From: Comamonas testosteroni TK102
GTDB taxonomy: Bacteria > Pseudomonadota > Gammaproteobacteria > Burkholderiales > Burkholderiaceae_C
Reading direction: 5' to 3'
DNA: 64,000 nucleotides
Assembly: GCF_000739375.1 (NCBI RefSeq)
Contig: NZ_CP006704.1
Span: 5,270,001 to 5,334,000 of the forward strand
Positions 9,339 to 18,907 of the stretch are shown here, one piece after another (position 1 is the first letter of the stretch; the number at the start of each line of letters is the position of its first letter). Under the pieces are notes generated by a model. It searched no databases, was not told where the DNA came from, and was given only the letters and a program-made list of their open reading frames with translations. A program made the position numbers and the translations under genes.

Positions 9339-12300
9339 GAATCCTCAAGCTGCGTCTCAAGAATCTCAATTCGCTCAAGGGCGAGTGGCAGGTCGATTTC
9401 ACTGCCGAACCCTTTGCCGGCAACAGCCTGTTTGCCATCACTGGCCCCACGGGCGCAGGCAAGTCCACCTTGCTGGACGCCATCTGCCTGGCGCTGTACC
9501 ACCAGACACCGCGTCTGGCTACCATCAGCGCCGGCAGCAATGACTTGATGACACGCCATCAGGCCGACTGCCTGGCCGAGGTGGAGTTCGAAGTCAAAGG
9601 TGCAGTCTACCGTGCCTTCTGGAGCCAGCGCCGCGCACGCGACAAGGCCAGCGGCGCGCTGCAGGCGCCCAAGGTGGAACTGGCGCGCGTGGCCGACGGT
9701 CATATCCTCAGCAGCCAAAGTGCGGACAAGCTCAGACAGATGGCCCAGATCACCGGGCTGGACTTTGCGCGCTTCACCAAATCCATGCTGCTGGCCCAGG
9801 GCGGCTTTGCAGCCTTTTTGCAGGCCAGCGCCAACGAGCGCGCCGAGCTGCTGGAAGAGCTGACCGGCACCGACATCTACAGCCAGATCTCGCAAACCGT
9901 GTTCGAGCGCGCCCGCGATGCGCGCCAGTTGCTGAGCACCACCCAGGCACAGGCCGACGGCATGCAGTTGCTGCCCGAGGAAGAGCGCACCCAGTTACAG
10001 GCCGAGGCCGCACAGCTGCAAAGCGCGCTCTCTGATCTGCAACAAAGCCACCAGCACCTGCACAGCCTGCAGCGCTGGCAGGAACAAACCGCACAAGCGC
10101 GGGTGCAGGCCGAGCAGGCCCAACTGCAGGTCCAGCAAGCCCGGCAAGCGCTGCATGCTGCCGCACCCGATCTGCAGCGCCTGCAAGCCCACGGCCCGGC
10201 CCAGGCCATTGCCGCACTGCACCAACGCTGGCAACAGATGCAAAGTGCCAGCGAGGCTGCACAAAGCCAGCTGAGCGATCTGCAAGACAGACTGACGCAA
10301 ACGCGCGGCACGCAGTGGCACCTGCACCATCAGGCCAGTGCCTTGGCCGCGCAATCACACCAAAAAGCAGAGCTGCTTGCGCATGACCTGCAGGCGCAAC
10401 AGACCGATTTGATCGAATGGCAGCAGCAACATGCCACCCATGCCCAACTCGGCGAACAGCTGAGCGGCTGGCGCGAACAGCTTGAACAACGCCAACAACA
10501 CCAACAGCAATTGCAGAGCGCGCAGGCCGAGCTGCAAGACACCCAGAATCAGGCTCAAGCCCTGCAACAGCAAAGCAGTGCGCAAGCCACCGTGGTGCAG
10601 CAGGCGCAGACCGCACTGCAACAGGCCCAGAGCGCTGCCGAACAAGCCAACGCGGCTCAGCAAACTCTGCTGGCTCCCCATGGCGGCAGCCTGGCTCAGT
10701 TGCGTGCCCGCTGGCAGGCTGCGCAGCAGCAGATGCAGCTCATCTTGCAATTGCAACAGCAGGCCAGCCAGCGCAATGCCATGCACCAGCAAGAGCAGCA
10801 GCTGGACGCCGATCTGCAGGAATGCAACCAACGCATGCAGCAGCAAGCTGCGGATCTTGTCAGCCTGCGCAGCCGGTACAAGGCACAGAACGAAAAAGTC
10901 AGCGACAAGGAGCAGCTGCTGGCGCAAGAGCGGCGCATTCAAAACCTGGAGGCGCACCGCCGCACGCTGCAACCCGGAGAGGCCTGCCCGCTGTGCGGCT
11001 CGCACGAACATCCTGCCATCACCGCCTATGCGGCGCTCGATATATCGGCCACCGAGGCCGCACTGCAAACTGCCAGAGCCGAGCTGGAATCGCTCAAGGA
11101 GCAAGGCAGCCAGCGCAAGGCCGATCACGCGGCCAGCGAAAGCCAGCACAGCAGTCTGCAAAAGCAGCTGGCAGCGACGACCGCCCATATCCAGCAATGG
11201 CAGGCGCAGTGGAGCACATTGCGCCAGGCCTGCGCGCCCATGCTGGCCGATGATGCCTGGATGCATGCCGAAGCATTGGCGCAGATACAGCAACAAGGCA
11301 GCCAGCAAGCCGCCAGCCTGCAGCAGGCGCTGAGCGATACGGAGGCAGGCGAGCGCCGCGCACAGCAAGCCAGGGATGCGGCTCATGCGGCCGCGCAAAG
11401 CTTGCAGGGCGCCGAGCACCAGCAAGAGCGCGTGCAGCAGGCCCAGCAGGGCAACGCTGCCCAGCAGCAGCGTTTGAGCGATGCCGTTCAGGCCCTGCAA
11501 GCCAGCGCATCTGCCCTGAATACCGAGCTGCAAGCGGCCATGTCGCAAGCCGGCTGGGAGGTGCCCGATGCGGTGCACAGCCAGGCCTGGCTGCAGGCGC
11601 GCCAGCAGGACTGGCAGCAATGGCAGCTGCGCAGCACCCAGTTGCAGGCGCTGGCTCAGCAGCTGGTATTGCAGCAGCGTCAGGTGGAGCAAGCCGCTCA
11701 AGACGCCCGGCACTGGCAGCAAGGCGCTGCGCAATTGCCGACGGATTCGCCTGCGGATTTGCTGGCCGTGGACGCGCAAGTGCCCGCGCCTGCCATGCCC
11801 GCCAATCTGGTCGAATGCGCCGCACTGCTGGAGCGCACGGTGCAACAGCTGGCCAGCCTGCAAGGCCAGAGCCAGCAGGCCAGCGGCCATCTGACCCAGT
11901 TGCAGCAAAGCAGCGCCCAAGCGCAGGCCGCATGGGATACCGCGCTGAAGGCCAGCCCTTTTGCCGATGCCGCCGCCTTTGCCCAGGCCCTGCTGCCCGC
12001 CGATGAATGGCAGCGCCTGACAGAGCGCAGCGATCAATTGCAGCAAGCCTTGCAGCGCAACCAGACCTTGCTGGCTGAAGCCACGCAACACCATGCCCGG
12101 TTGCAGGCCCAGGCCTTGACTGCGGAAACACCCGAGACCATCACCGCCCAGTTGCAGGCCCTGGAGGCCGAGCGCGGCAACCTGACCGAGCGCCTGGGTG
12201 CCCAGCGTGCGCGCCTGGCTGACGATGAAAAGCGCCGCACGGGCCAGCAGGCCTTGCTGCTGCAAATTGCGGCACTGGAGCAGGACAACGATCTATGGCA

Positions 12301-12790
12301 GCGCCTCAACAGCCTGATCGGCTCCAAGGAGGGCGACAAGCTCCGCAAGTTTGCCCAGGGGCTGACGCTGGACCATCTGCTGCTGCTGGCCAACCGGCAC
12401 CTGGAGCGCCTGCACGGCCGCTATCTGCTGCAGCGCAAGCCCACGGGCGAGCTGGAACTGGACATCGTGGACGGCTGGCAGGGCGACGTGGCACGCGACA
12501 CGCGCACGCTTTCGGGCGGCGAGGCCTTTCTCGTCAGCCTGGCACTGGCGCTGGCACTGTCGGATCTGGTCAGCAGCAAGACCTCGATTGACTCGCTATT
12601 CCTGGACGAAGGCTTCGGCACGCTGGACGGCGACACGCTGGAGATCGCCCTGGCCGCGCTAGATGCACTCAACGCCAGCGGCAAGATGATTGGCGTCATC
12701 AGCCATGTGGAAGCGCTCAAGGAGCGTATTCCGGCGCAGATCCGCGTGGAAAAGGCAGCCGGAATCGGTTACTCCAGACTGCTGATCTGA
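9335..12790 (+). CDS. sbcC: Exonuclease subunit SbcC (Rad50-like SMC ATPase)
   Basis: ATPase partner of SbcD, 1,151 aa. Walker A is GPTGAGKST at residues 37-45. The zinc hook CPLC is at residues 551-554, at the centre of two long coiled coils. Near the C-terminus come the ABC signature TLSGGEAFLVSLALALALSDL and Walker B DSLFLDEGFGTLD. The coiled-coil arms (about residues 200-530 and 580-1000) are extraordinarily rich in Gln and Ala, with several QQQ runs. That leaves long open frames on other strands, which I discount. Confidence 0.95.
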   Translation: MRILKLRLKNLNSLKGEWQVDFTAEPFAGNSLFAITGPTGAGKSTLLDAICLALYHQTPRLATISAGSNDLMTRHQADCLAEVEFEVKGAVYRAFWSQRRARDKASGALQAPKVELARVADGHILSSQSADKLRQMAQITGLDFARFTKSMLLAQGGFAAFLQASANERAELLEELTGTDIYSQISQTVFERARDARQLLSTTQAQADGMQLLPEEERTQLQAEAAQLQSALSDLQQSHQHLHSLQRWQEQTAQARVQAEQAQLQVQQARQALHAAAPDLQRLQAHGPAQAIAALHQRWQQMQSASEAAQSQLSDLQDRLTQTRGTQWHLHHQASALAAQSHQKAELLAHDLQAQQTDLIEWQQQHATHAQLGEQLSGWREQLEQRQQHQQQLQSAQAELQDTQNQAQALQQQSSAQATVVQQAQTALQQAQSAAEQANAAQQTLLAPHGGSLAQLRARWQAAQQQMQLILQLQQQASQRNAMHQQEQQLDADLQECNQRMQQQAADLVSLRSRYKAQNEKVSDKEQLLAQERRIQNLEAHRRTLQPGEACPLCGSHEHPAITAYAALDISATEAALQTARAELESLKEQGSQRKADHAASESQHSSLQKQLAATTAHIQQWQAQWSTLRQACAPMLADDAWMHAEALAQIQQQGSQQAASLQQALSDTEAGERRAQQARDAAHAAAQSLQGAEHQQERVQQAQQGNAAQQQRLSDAVQALQASASALNTELQAAMSQAGWEVPDAVHSQAWLQARQQDWQQWQLRSTQLQALAQQLVLQQRQVEQAAQDARHWQQGAAQLPTDSPADLLAVDAQVPAPAMPANLVECAALLERTVQQLASLQGQSQQASGHLTQLQQSSAQAQAAWDTALKASPFADAAAFAQALLPADEWQRLTERSDQLQQALQRNQTLLAEATQHHARLQAQALTAETPETITAQLQALEAERGNLTERLGAQRARLADDEKRRTGQQALLLQIAALEQDNDLWQRLNSLIGSKEGDKLRKFAQGLTLDHLLLLANRHLERLHGRYLLQRKPTGELELDIVDGWQGDVARDTRTLSGGEAFLVSLALALALSDLVSSKTSIDSLFLDEGFGTLDGDTLEIALAALDALNASGKMIGVISHVEALKERIPAQIRVEKAAGIGYSRLLI

Positions 12791-12798
12791 AGCCTGAC

Positions 12799-13800
12799 TC
12801 AGGTGCCGGGCGGAGGTGGCGGCATCATGCCAGGGCGCGGCGGCCGCATGCCGCCGGGACGCCCCGGACCTCCTGGCCCACCCGGGCCGCCTGGCGGCAT
12901 GGAGCCCTTGACCTGGCAGAGCTTGTCGGCACTGTCGCTGCGCACCACCACGGTCTTCGATGCCAGCATCACCCCGCCCAGGTTCTGCACATCGAAAACA
13001 TAAGGCGTCTTGTCCGGCTCCTGCCCGACCACGTTGTCCACATCCAGGCGGGTATCGGGCTGGCCCTTGTCCTTGTAAAGCGGTGCCTGCGCAAAGATCT
13101 CGCTGTTGAGCGCATCGCTGAACAACAGCTGGCTGGTCAGCCACGATGCAGCACTGTCCGCCGGGTCGTAGCTGCCTTGCAGGATGCGAAAGTGCACATG
13201 CACGGCACGGCCGCGATACCAGCCGGGGTAGCAGCTGTCGAAACGCGCCACGCCATGGCCGTCGGTGCGCTGATAGCCGCGAAAGAACTGCTTGTTCACA
13301 TCGGCGGCATCGTTGTTGCACATGCGGTGAGTCTGGCCCGAGTAACCGCCCGTGTGATTGGTATGCCAGATCTCCACAATCGTGCCCGGCACCGGCTCAC
13401 AGCGCTCGTTGACCACGCGAATCTGCATATGCAGCGGCAGGCCGTCCCAGCCATCGCTGACATCCATGCGCTCGGGCGACAGCGTATGGCAGGGGCCGAT
13501 GGTGGCCTCGCAGGTCAGGCGGCAACCGCCCGCCAGACCGGCCGCAGCAAATGGATTGATGCCGCGCACGGCAGCGGTGATGGCCTTGGTACCGCCGCTG
13601 AGCCAGGGAGCAGCGGCCTTCGCCGCGCCGTCCGTCGCTGGCGCTGCTGCCGAACCGATTGCGGCGGGCGCGGCACGACCGGGCGATGGCATGAAGGGCA
13701 GTGCCCCCAGCAGGGCTGCGGATTGCCGCAGCCAGCTTCTGCGCGAGGTTGCGCACGCGGCCGGTACAAGCGTTTCGGATGAGGAGTGCGGCTGGGTCAT
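12799..13800 (-). CDS. Tat-exported intradiol ring-cleavage dioxygenase-like protein
   Basis: Related to the beta subunit type of protocatechuate/catechol 1,2-dioxygenases, which cleave catechols between the hydroxyls with non-haem Fe(III). It has 333 aa from ATG 13800. The start SRRSWLRQSAALLGALPFM (residues 19-37) is a twin-arginine signal, so the product is probably exported folded. All four iron ligands seem present: Tyr153 (HTGGYSG), Tyr195 (YPGWYRGR), His201 and His203 (AVHVHF). The last 30 residues are a Gly/Pro/Arg/Met-rich tail (GGPGGPGGPGRPGGMRPP...PPPPPGT), not part of the catalytic fold. An upstream in-frame start at 13833 is possible. Its stop is 8 bp from the convergent sbcC stop. 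The substrate is unknown. Confidence 0.82.
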   Translation of the reverse strand: MTQPHSSSETLVPAACATSRRSWLRQSAALLGALPFMPSPGRAAPAAIGSAAAPATDGAAKAAAPWLSGGTKAITAAVRGINPFAAAGLAGGCRLTCEATIGPCHTLSPERMDVSDGWDGLPLHMQIRVVNERCEPVPGTIVEIWHTNHTGGYSGQTHRMCNNDAADVNKQFFRGYQRTDGHGVARFDSCYPGWYRGRAVHVHFRILQGSYDPADSAASWLTSQLLFSDALNSEIFAQAPLYKDKGQPDTRLDVDNVVGQEPDKTPYVFDVQNLGGVMLASKTVVVRSDSADKLCQVKGSMPPGGPGGPGGPGRPGGMRPPRPGMMPPPPPGT

Positions 13801-14041
13801 GGGCGATATGGACTCGTCTGTGAATCGCACCATGCTAGCGCCGCAGCCGCCAACGCAGCCAGCGGCTGCCTCATCTTTACCGATGCTATACAAAATTGCT
13901 CTCCATGCCTTTTCCATAAAGCGCCATGCGCTACAGTTTTTGATAGTGTCACCGATCAGGCGCCAAGGTCACCCCGCCCGCGCCAAGCCGGCCCAAAGGC
14001 TTTGGCTTACCATCCAGACCCTTGCTTGATAGGTACAAGCC

Positions 14042-15826
14042 ATGATCCGGATCGCAGAACTCAAACTCCCTCTCTCGGCGGTGGAATACCACCCCGAGAA
14101 CCACACCGAATATCAGCCCACGGACCAGCTCACCCAGCTCGCAGCCGAGCGCCTGGGCATTCCATGCTCCGCCATTGCCAGGCTGCATGTGCACAAGCGC
14201 AGCTTCGATGCGCGCAAGGCGGAACTGCTGGCCGTCTACATCGTCGACATCACGCTGGCCGACGAGGGCCAGGAGGCCGCGCTGCTGACGCAGTTTGCCG
14301 ACCACCCCCATGTCAACCCAACGCCAGACATGAGCTGGAAAGCCGTGGGCCAGGCCCTGGCCGACCTGGACGAGCGCCCCGTGGTCGTGGGCTTTGGTCC
14401 CTGCGGCATGTTTGCCGGACTGGTGCTGGCCCAGATGGGCTTCAGGCCCATCGTGCTGGAGCGCGGCAAGACCGTGCGCGAGCGCACCAAGGACACCTGG
14501 CGCCTGTGGCGCAAGCGCGAGCTGACGCCCGAGTCCAATGTGCAGTACGGCGAAGGCGGCGCCGGCACCTTCTCAGACGGCAAGCTCTACAGCCAGATCA
14601 AGGACCCGCGCCATCTGGGCCGCAAGGTACTGACCGAGTTCGTGACCTATGGTGCTCCGCCCGAAATTCTCTACGCGGCTCACCCCCATATCGGCACTTT
14701 CAAGCTGGTCAAGCTGGTCGAAGGCATTCGTGAGGAAATCGTGCGCCTGGGCGGCGAAATCCGCTTCGAGCAGCGCGTGACCGATGTGCAGATCGAAGAG
14801 GTCGACGGCCAGCGCCAGCTGGTCGGCCTGCAGGTGCTCGACCAGGCCACGGGCCAAAGCTATGCGCTGCCCACCCATCATGCCGTGATGGCTCTGGGCC
14901 ACAGCTCGCGCGACACTTTTGCCATGTTCTACGAGCGCGGCGTGGCCATGGAGGCCAAGCCCTTCTCCGTGGGCTTTCGCATCGAACATCCGCAAAGCGT
15001 GATCGACCGCGCCCGCTGGGGCAAGGATGCCGGCCATCCGCTGCTGGGCGCTGCCGACTACAAGCTGGTGCACCATGCCAAAAACGGCCGCGCCGTCTAC
15101 AGCTTCTGCATGTGCCCGGGCGGCACCGTGGTGGCCGCGACCAGCGAACCCGGGCGCGTCGTCACCAACGGCATGAGCCAGTATTCGCGCGCCGAGCGCA
15201 ATGCCAATGCCGGCATGGTCTGCGCCATCAGCCCCGAGGACTACCCGCAGGACGCCGAGAGCTTTGCCTGGGCCTTCGACGGCAAGACCTTTGGCGTCGA
15301 AAAGCTGCAAAAAGGCGAGCATCACCCGCTCTCCGGCATTGTGCTGCAGCGCCAGCTGGAGTCCAAAGCCTATGTGCTCGGCGGCCAGAACTACAGTGCG
15401 CCCGGCCAGCTCGTGGGCGACTTTGTGGCTGGCAAGCCATCCACCGAATTTGGCGAAGTTCAGCCCTCCTACAAGCCCGGCATCAGCCTCGGCGATCTGC
15501 ACCAGGCACTGCCCGCCTATGCGATCGAAGCCATGCGCGAGGCCCTGCCCGCCTTTGGCAAGAAGATTCGCGGCTACGACATGAAGGATGCCGTGCTGAC
15601 TGGTGTGGAAACACGCACCTCGTCCCCGGTCAAGATCGGCCGCGGCGCCGACTTCCAGAGCGACAACACGCGCGGTCTGTACCCGGCCGGTGAAGGTGCC
15701 AGTTACGCGGGCGGCATTCTGTCGGCCGGTGTCGACGGCATCAAGGTCGGCGAGGCCGTGGCTGCGGCGATTCTCGGCGTGTCAGTACCCTCCTCGGGCG
15801 CACGCGGCTCGGGCGGCGCCCTGTAA
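14042..15826 (+). CDS. FAD-dependent oxidoreductase (uncharacterised FAD dehydrogenase family, COG2509-like)
   Basis: Large flavoprotein of 594 aa. A roughly 90-residue N-terminal domain is followed by the FAD-binding signature VVVGFGPCGMFAGLVLAQMG (about residues 116-135). Further on are conserved blocks QYGEGGAGTFSDGKLYSQIKD and, near the end, GEGASYAGGILSAGVDGIKVGEA, typical of this family. There is no membrane helix or signal peptide. The reaction is not established in the family; an NAD(P)/FAD dehydrogenase role is an inference from the fold. It is transcribed divergently from the dioxygenase gene with 241 bp between. Confidence 0.88.
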   Translation: MIRIAELKLPLSAVEYHPENHTEYQPTDQLTQLAAERLGIPCSAIARLHVHKRSFDARKAELLAVYIVDITLADEGQEAALLTQFADHPHVNPTPDMSWKAVGQALADLDERPVVVGFGPCGMFAGLVLAQMGFRPIVLERGKTVRERTKDTWRLWRKRELTPESNVQYGEGGAGTFSDGKLYSQIKDPRHLGRKVLTEFVTYGAPPEILYAAHPHIGTFKLVKLVEGIREEIVRLGGEIRFEQRVTDVQIEEVDGQRQLVGLQVLDQATGQSYALPTHHAVMALGHSSRDTFAMFYERGVAMEAKPFSVGFRIEHPQSVIDRARWGKDAGHPLLGAADYKLVHHAKNGRAVYSFCMCPGGTVVAATSEPGRVVTNGMSQYSRAERNANAGMVCAISPEDYPQDAESFAWAFDGKTFGVEKLQKGEHHPLSGIVLQRQLESKAYVLGGQNYSAPGQLVGDFVAGKPSTEFGEVQPSYKPGISLGDLHQALPAYAIEAMREALPAFGKKIRGYDMKDAVLTGVETRTSSPVKIGRGADFQSDNTRGLYPAGEGASYAGGILSAGVDGIKVGEAVAAAILGVSVPSSGARGSGGAL

Positions 15827-15999
15827 GCCACGCGGCCTGCCTCGTTGCGCCCCAGGCATGCCAGCCCCCCGGCTGGCTGCCTTTGAGGGGCGCGAGCACA
15901 CCGGAAGTCATGGCTCTTACAAGTTTTTGGACGCTGACTGACATTGCGCCAGGCTTGGCATCGGTACGCTGGGGACTTCATCGCACGCCAAGCGTCACC

Positions 16000-16569
16000 A
16001 TGAAACCTCTGCGACTCGCACCTGCCTCTGTCACCCTGGGACTGGCCTGCTGGCTGGCTGCCGCCAGTGCCAGCGCTCAAACCAGTGATTTAGCTGCTGC
16101 GGCAGACACTGCCGCCGACAAGCCCTCTGCGCTGTCGGGCTGGATGTTTGGCTACGCCCCCCTGGACTGGCATTTCTCCGATGCCAAAAAGGAAAACGAT
16201 TTCGAGCCTGACGAACAAAAGCATGCCTATGTCTGGCTGATCCAGGCCGAGAAGGAGCTGGACGAACGCCATATCGCAGGCTTTGCCTATTTCAGGAATT
16301 CATTCGGTCAGCCCAGCCAGTACGCCTACTACGGCTGGCGCTTCAGGCCGTTTGACAGCGTGCCAGGCCTTTTCTTCAAGGTCACGGGCGGCATCATTCA
16401 CGGCTACAAGTTTCCGTACAACAAGAAGATCCCGTTCAACAACCGGCATGGCTGGGGCATCACGGCCATTCCGGCCGTGGGCTATGACTTCAATCGGAAC
16501 TGGGGAGCCCAGGTCAATGTGCTGGGCAATGCCGGCGTGATGTTCCAGCTCAACTACACGGTTCGCTAG
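16000..16569 (+). CDS. Small outer-membrane beta-barrel-type protein, PagP-like
   Basis: 189 aa from ATG 16000, chosen because a signal peptide (MKPLRLAPASVTLGLACWLAAASASAQ) begins there. The mature part has alternating aromatic/polar strands (AYYGWRFRPF, GITAIPAVGYDF, GVMFQLNYTVR) as in an eight-strand barrel. By eye it resembles PagP, the lipid A palmitoyltransferase. W-H in LDWHFSD could match catalytic His33 and RNSFG could match Asp76-Ser77, but Asp is then Asn. Relatives of this kind are often labelled 'sn-glycerol-3-phosphate transporter' in databases, which I would not trust. Enzyme activity is therefore uncertain. Confidence 0.62.
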   Translation: MKPLRLAPASVTLGLACWLAAASASAQTSDLAAAADTAADKPSALSGWMFGYAPLDWHFSDAKKENDFEPDEQKHAYVWLIQAEKELDERHIAGFAYFRNSFGQPSQYAYYGWRFRPFDSVPGLFFKVTGGIIHGYKFPYNKKIPFNNRHGWGITAIPAVGYDFNRNWGAQVNVLGNAGVMFQLNYTVR

Positions 16570-16587
16570 GTCGCCAGGAGCGCTCCA

Positions 16588-17382
16588 TCAGGCTCCGCGC
16601 AGCCTGGCAAAGTCGGGCGCACGCTTTTCCAGAAAGGCCGCGATGCCTTCGCGGGACTCCTCGCTGCCCTGGGTCTCGACCATATGGTCAGCCTCCAGCG
16701 CCAGCTGCTGCTCCAGGCTGTGGTTGTGAGCCACCCGGCACAGTGCCTTGATACGCGTGGTCGCCACCTCCGGCCCCTGGGCCAGTTGCCGCGCCAGTTC
16801 CAGCGCCTGGGCCAAGGCCTGGCCCGGCTCCGTCAAGCGGTTGATGCAGCCATGCGCATGCATGCGCTCGCCGCTGATGCGCTCACCCGTCAGGCAGAGC
16901 TCGGTCAGCAACTGACGGGACATGAACTCGGCCAGAAAAGACGTCGCGCCACCGTCGGGGGTGAGGCCGACCTTCACATAGGCCACCGAGAAAACCGCCG
17001 ACCTTGCCGCCACCAGCATGTCGCAAGCCATGGCCAGAGAAAGGCCCGCACCCGCGGCAGCGCCTTCCACCGCCGCGATCACGGGCTTGGGGCGGTCGCG
17101 TATGGCACGCATCAGATGGTTGAGATCCTCGAGCCTGAGGCGGCGTTCGGCCAGCGGCATCTCGCGCCGCGTCGCCAGCTGGTTCAGATCGCCGCCAGCG
17201 CAGAAATGACCGCCCTCTCCCGTGAGGATCACGGCGGCCACCGAGGCATCGGTGCCGGCCGCACGCAGCGCTTCCATGACCGCGTGGTAGTACTCGGGCG
17301 ACAGCGCATTGCGCGCGGCCTGGTTGTTGTTGGAGAGAACGAGAACAGCGCCTTCGCGGCGGGTGACAAGAGCAGGATTCAC
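16588..17382 (-). CDS. Enoyl-CoA hydratase/isomerase family protein
   Basis: Crotonase-fold enzyme of 264 aa that probably hydrates or isomerises an acyl-CoA double bond in the cytosol. The two oxyanion-hole segments are visible: GGHFCAGGDLNQL (residues 57-69) and EGAAAGAGLSLAMACDML (about 105-122). One catalytic Glu position of classic hydratases reads as Asp/Gly here (GLTPDGGATSFL), a pattern seen in PaaG-like isomerases, so the exact reaction is open. It is a lone gene, convergent with the PagP-like gene 18 bp away. Confidence 0.88.
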   Translation of the reverse strand: MNPALVTRREGAVLVLSNNNQAARNALSPEYYHAVMEALRAAGTDASVAAVILTGEGGHFCAGGDLNQLATRREMPLAERRLRLEDLNHLMRAIRDRPKPVIAAVEGAAAGAGLSLAMACDMLVAARSAVFSVAYVKVGLTPDGGATSFLAEFMSRQLLTELCLTGERISGERMHAHGCINRLTEPGQALAQALELARQLAQGPEVATTRIKALCRVAHNHSLEQQLALEADHMVETQGSEESREGIAAFLEKRAPDFARLRGA

Positions 17383-17468
17383 GGCAAACCTCCTGCATCC
17401 GACTCTAGCGATGCCGGCATGGCCCGCCTAGCGGGCTTGTGCCCTCTCTTGTCACCTAGCGGACGCCC

Positions 17469-17837
17469 TCAGCGGCGTGGCCCCCAATGGCCACCGCCAT
17501 GATGCCAGCCACCAGGGCCATGGTTCCAGCCCCCTTCATGCCAGCCGTAGCCGGGACGTGGCGGCATGGCCCAGCGACCGGGACGCCAGTTGTAGCGTCC
17601 GCCGCCCCAGCCCCAGGAGCCGCCGATCCAGACATAGGCCGGCGAGGGAGCCACCGGGATCACCTCGTTGATCAGGGCAGGCGGGGCCATGGGTGCATAG
17701 ACGTCGCCCGCGACCACCTCGGTTCCATAAGCCGGATAGGCCGGGGCCACCACACAGCCCGTAAGCAGGGCGGCCGAGCCGCCCAGCAGCAAGACCGGCA
17801 GCAGGCGGCGGGTCATGGTTTGAGAGATGAAGGACAT
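17469..17837 (-). CDS. Gly/Trp-rich lipoprotein with YXWGXW-type repeats
   Basis: 122 aa from ATG 17837, with AGGAG 6 nt upstream. A lipobox LLTGC follows a short hydrophobic signal, so it is a predicted lipid-anchored envelope protein. After the Cys come a Pro/Ala/Tyr-rich stretch, then YVWIGGSWGWGGGRYNWRPGRWAMPPRPGYGWHEGGW and a Gly/His/Trp tail. These short W-G-x-W units are typical of the YXWGXW family. The function is unknown; the His-rich end could bind metal, which is speculation. Confidence 0.8.
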   Translation of the reverse strand: MSFISQTMTRRLLPVLLLGGSAALLTGCVVAPAYPAYGTEVVAGDVYAPMAPPALINEVIPVAPSPAYVWIGGSWGWGGGRYNWRPGRWAMPPRPGYGWHEGGWNHGPGGWHHGGGHWGPRR

Positions 17838-17881
17838 CACAACTCCTGAAAGTCCGGGGACATGTATATGCTCCTACAACG

Positions 17882-17913
17882 CAAAAGCCCCTGCCAGTTG
17901 TTGACAGGGGCTT
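17882..17913 (-). terminator. Terminator after htpX
   Basis: Stem AAGCCCCTG/CAGGGGCTT with an 11-nt loop, followed on the minus strand by TTTTGCGTT. It separates htpX from the lipoprotein gene. The U-run is short, so termination may be partial. Confidence 0.65.
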
Positions 17914-17961
17914 GTGAAGCAGCGGTAAAGACCGGCTACTGCCGTTTACACAGGTGTACGC

Positions 17962-18834
17962 TTAACGGGCGTTTTGCAGTGCAGCAATGCGCTGCTCGAT
18001 GGGCGGGTGGGTGGAGAACAGCTGGCCGATGCCGCCGGCAATGCCCATGGCCGCCACGCTCTTGGGCAGCTCGCCCGGATGCATGCCGCCCAGACGGGCC
18101 AGCGCATTCATCATGGGCTGCTTGCGGCCCATGAGCTGCGCGGCACCCGCGTCGGCACGGAACTCGCGCTGGCGCGAGAACCAGGCCACGATGATGGCGG
18201 CGACAAAGCCCAGCAAGATATCCAGCACCACGGTGGTGATCATGTAGCCGATGCCGGGGCCCGAGCTTTGCTCGTCGTTGCGGCGCAGAAAGGAATCGAC
18301 CGCATAGCCGATCACACGCGAGAGGAAGACCACAAAGGTGTTCATCACGCCCTGGATCAGCGTCATGGTCACCATGTCGCCATTGGCGATGTGGGCCACT
18401 TCGTGGCCGATCACGGCCTCGACCTCTTCGCGGGTCATGCCTTCGAGCAGCCCCGTGGACACCGCCACCAGGGCCGAGTTCTTGAAGGCGCCGGTCGCAA
18501 AGGCGTTGGGCTCGCCCTCATAGATGCCGACCTCGGGCATGCCGATGCCGGCCTTCTCGGCAAAGCCGCGCACGGTGTTGACGATCCAGGCCTCATCGGC
18601 ATTGCGCGGCTCGTTGATGACCTGCACGCCCGATGTCCACTTGGCCATGGGCTTGGAGATCAGCAGCGAGATGATGGCACCGCCAAAACCCATGATGAAG
18701 GCAAAGCCCAGCAGGGCGCCCAGGTTGAGGCCGTTGGCAGTGAGGTAGCGGTTGACGCCCAGCAAGCTGGCGACGATGCCCAATACCGCCACCACGGCGA
18801 TATTGGTCAGTAGAAATAAGGCAATACGTTTCAT
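17962..18834 (-). CDS. htpX: Membrane zinc metalloprotease HtpX
   Basis: Inner-membrane M48 protease that degrades misfolded membrane proteins. 290 aa from ATG 18834 ([19 protein letters not shown]); a longer frame upstream is not needed. Four hydrophobic segments are seen, two N-terminal (about 4-25 and 36-58) and two after the active site. The zinc motif is [10 protein letters not shown] (about residue 140), and the third ligand lies in the later [13 protein letters not shown]. Length and motifs match the family. It closes the run pyrC, NYN, DUF3025, htpX. Confidence 0.95.
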   Translation of the reverse strand: MKRIALFLLTNIAVVAVLGIVASLLGVNRYLTANGLNLGALLGFAFIMGFGGAIISLLISKPMAKWTSGVQVINEPRNADEAWIVNTVRGFAEKAGIGMPEVGIYEGEPNAFATGAFKNSALVAVSTGLLEGMTREEVEAVIGHEVAHIANGDMVTMTLIQGVMNTFVVFLSRVIGYAVDSFLRRNDEQSSGPGIGYMITTVVLDILLGFVAAIIVAWFSRQREFRADAGAAQLMGRKQPMMNALARLGGMHPGELPKSVAAMGIAGGIGQLFSTHPPIEQRIAALQNAR

Positions 18835-18907
18835 CGAGGGTGTACTCCACACAGGGGACAAAATGACCAGAACCCTTGAGGCACCGCCTGTGCAGGGCGA
18901 ATGCGCA

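Noticed and set aside
10355..12265. Very long open frame antisense to sbcC
   Set aside because: It mirrors the GC-rich, CAG-rich coiled-coil codons of sbcC and has Leu/Gln/Gly composition without family motifs.
15827..15930. Possible sixth copy of the post-stop repeat after the FAD gene
   Set aside because: It shares only GC-rich words such as CTTTGAGGGGCGCGAG; the CCCCCTGAG and GCGGGGCGG blocks are not in the right order.
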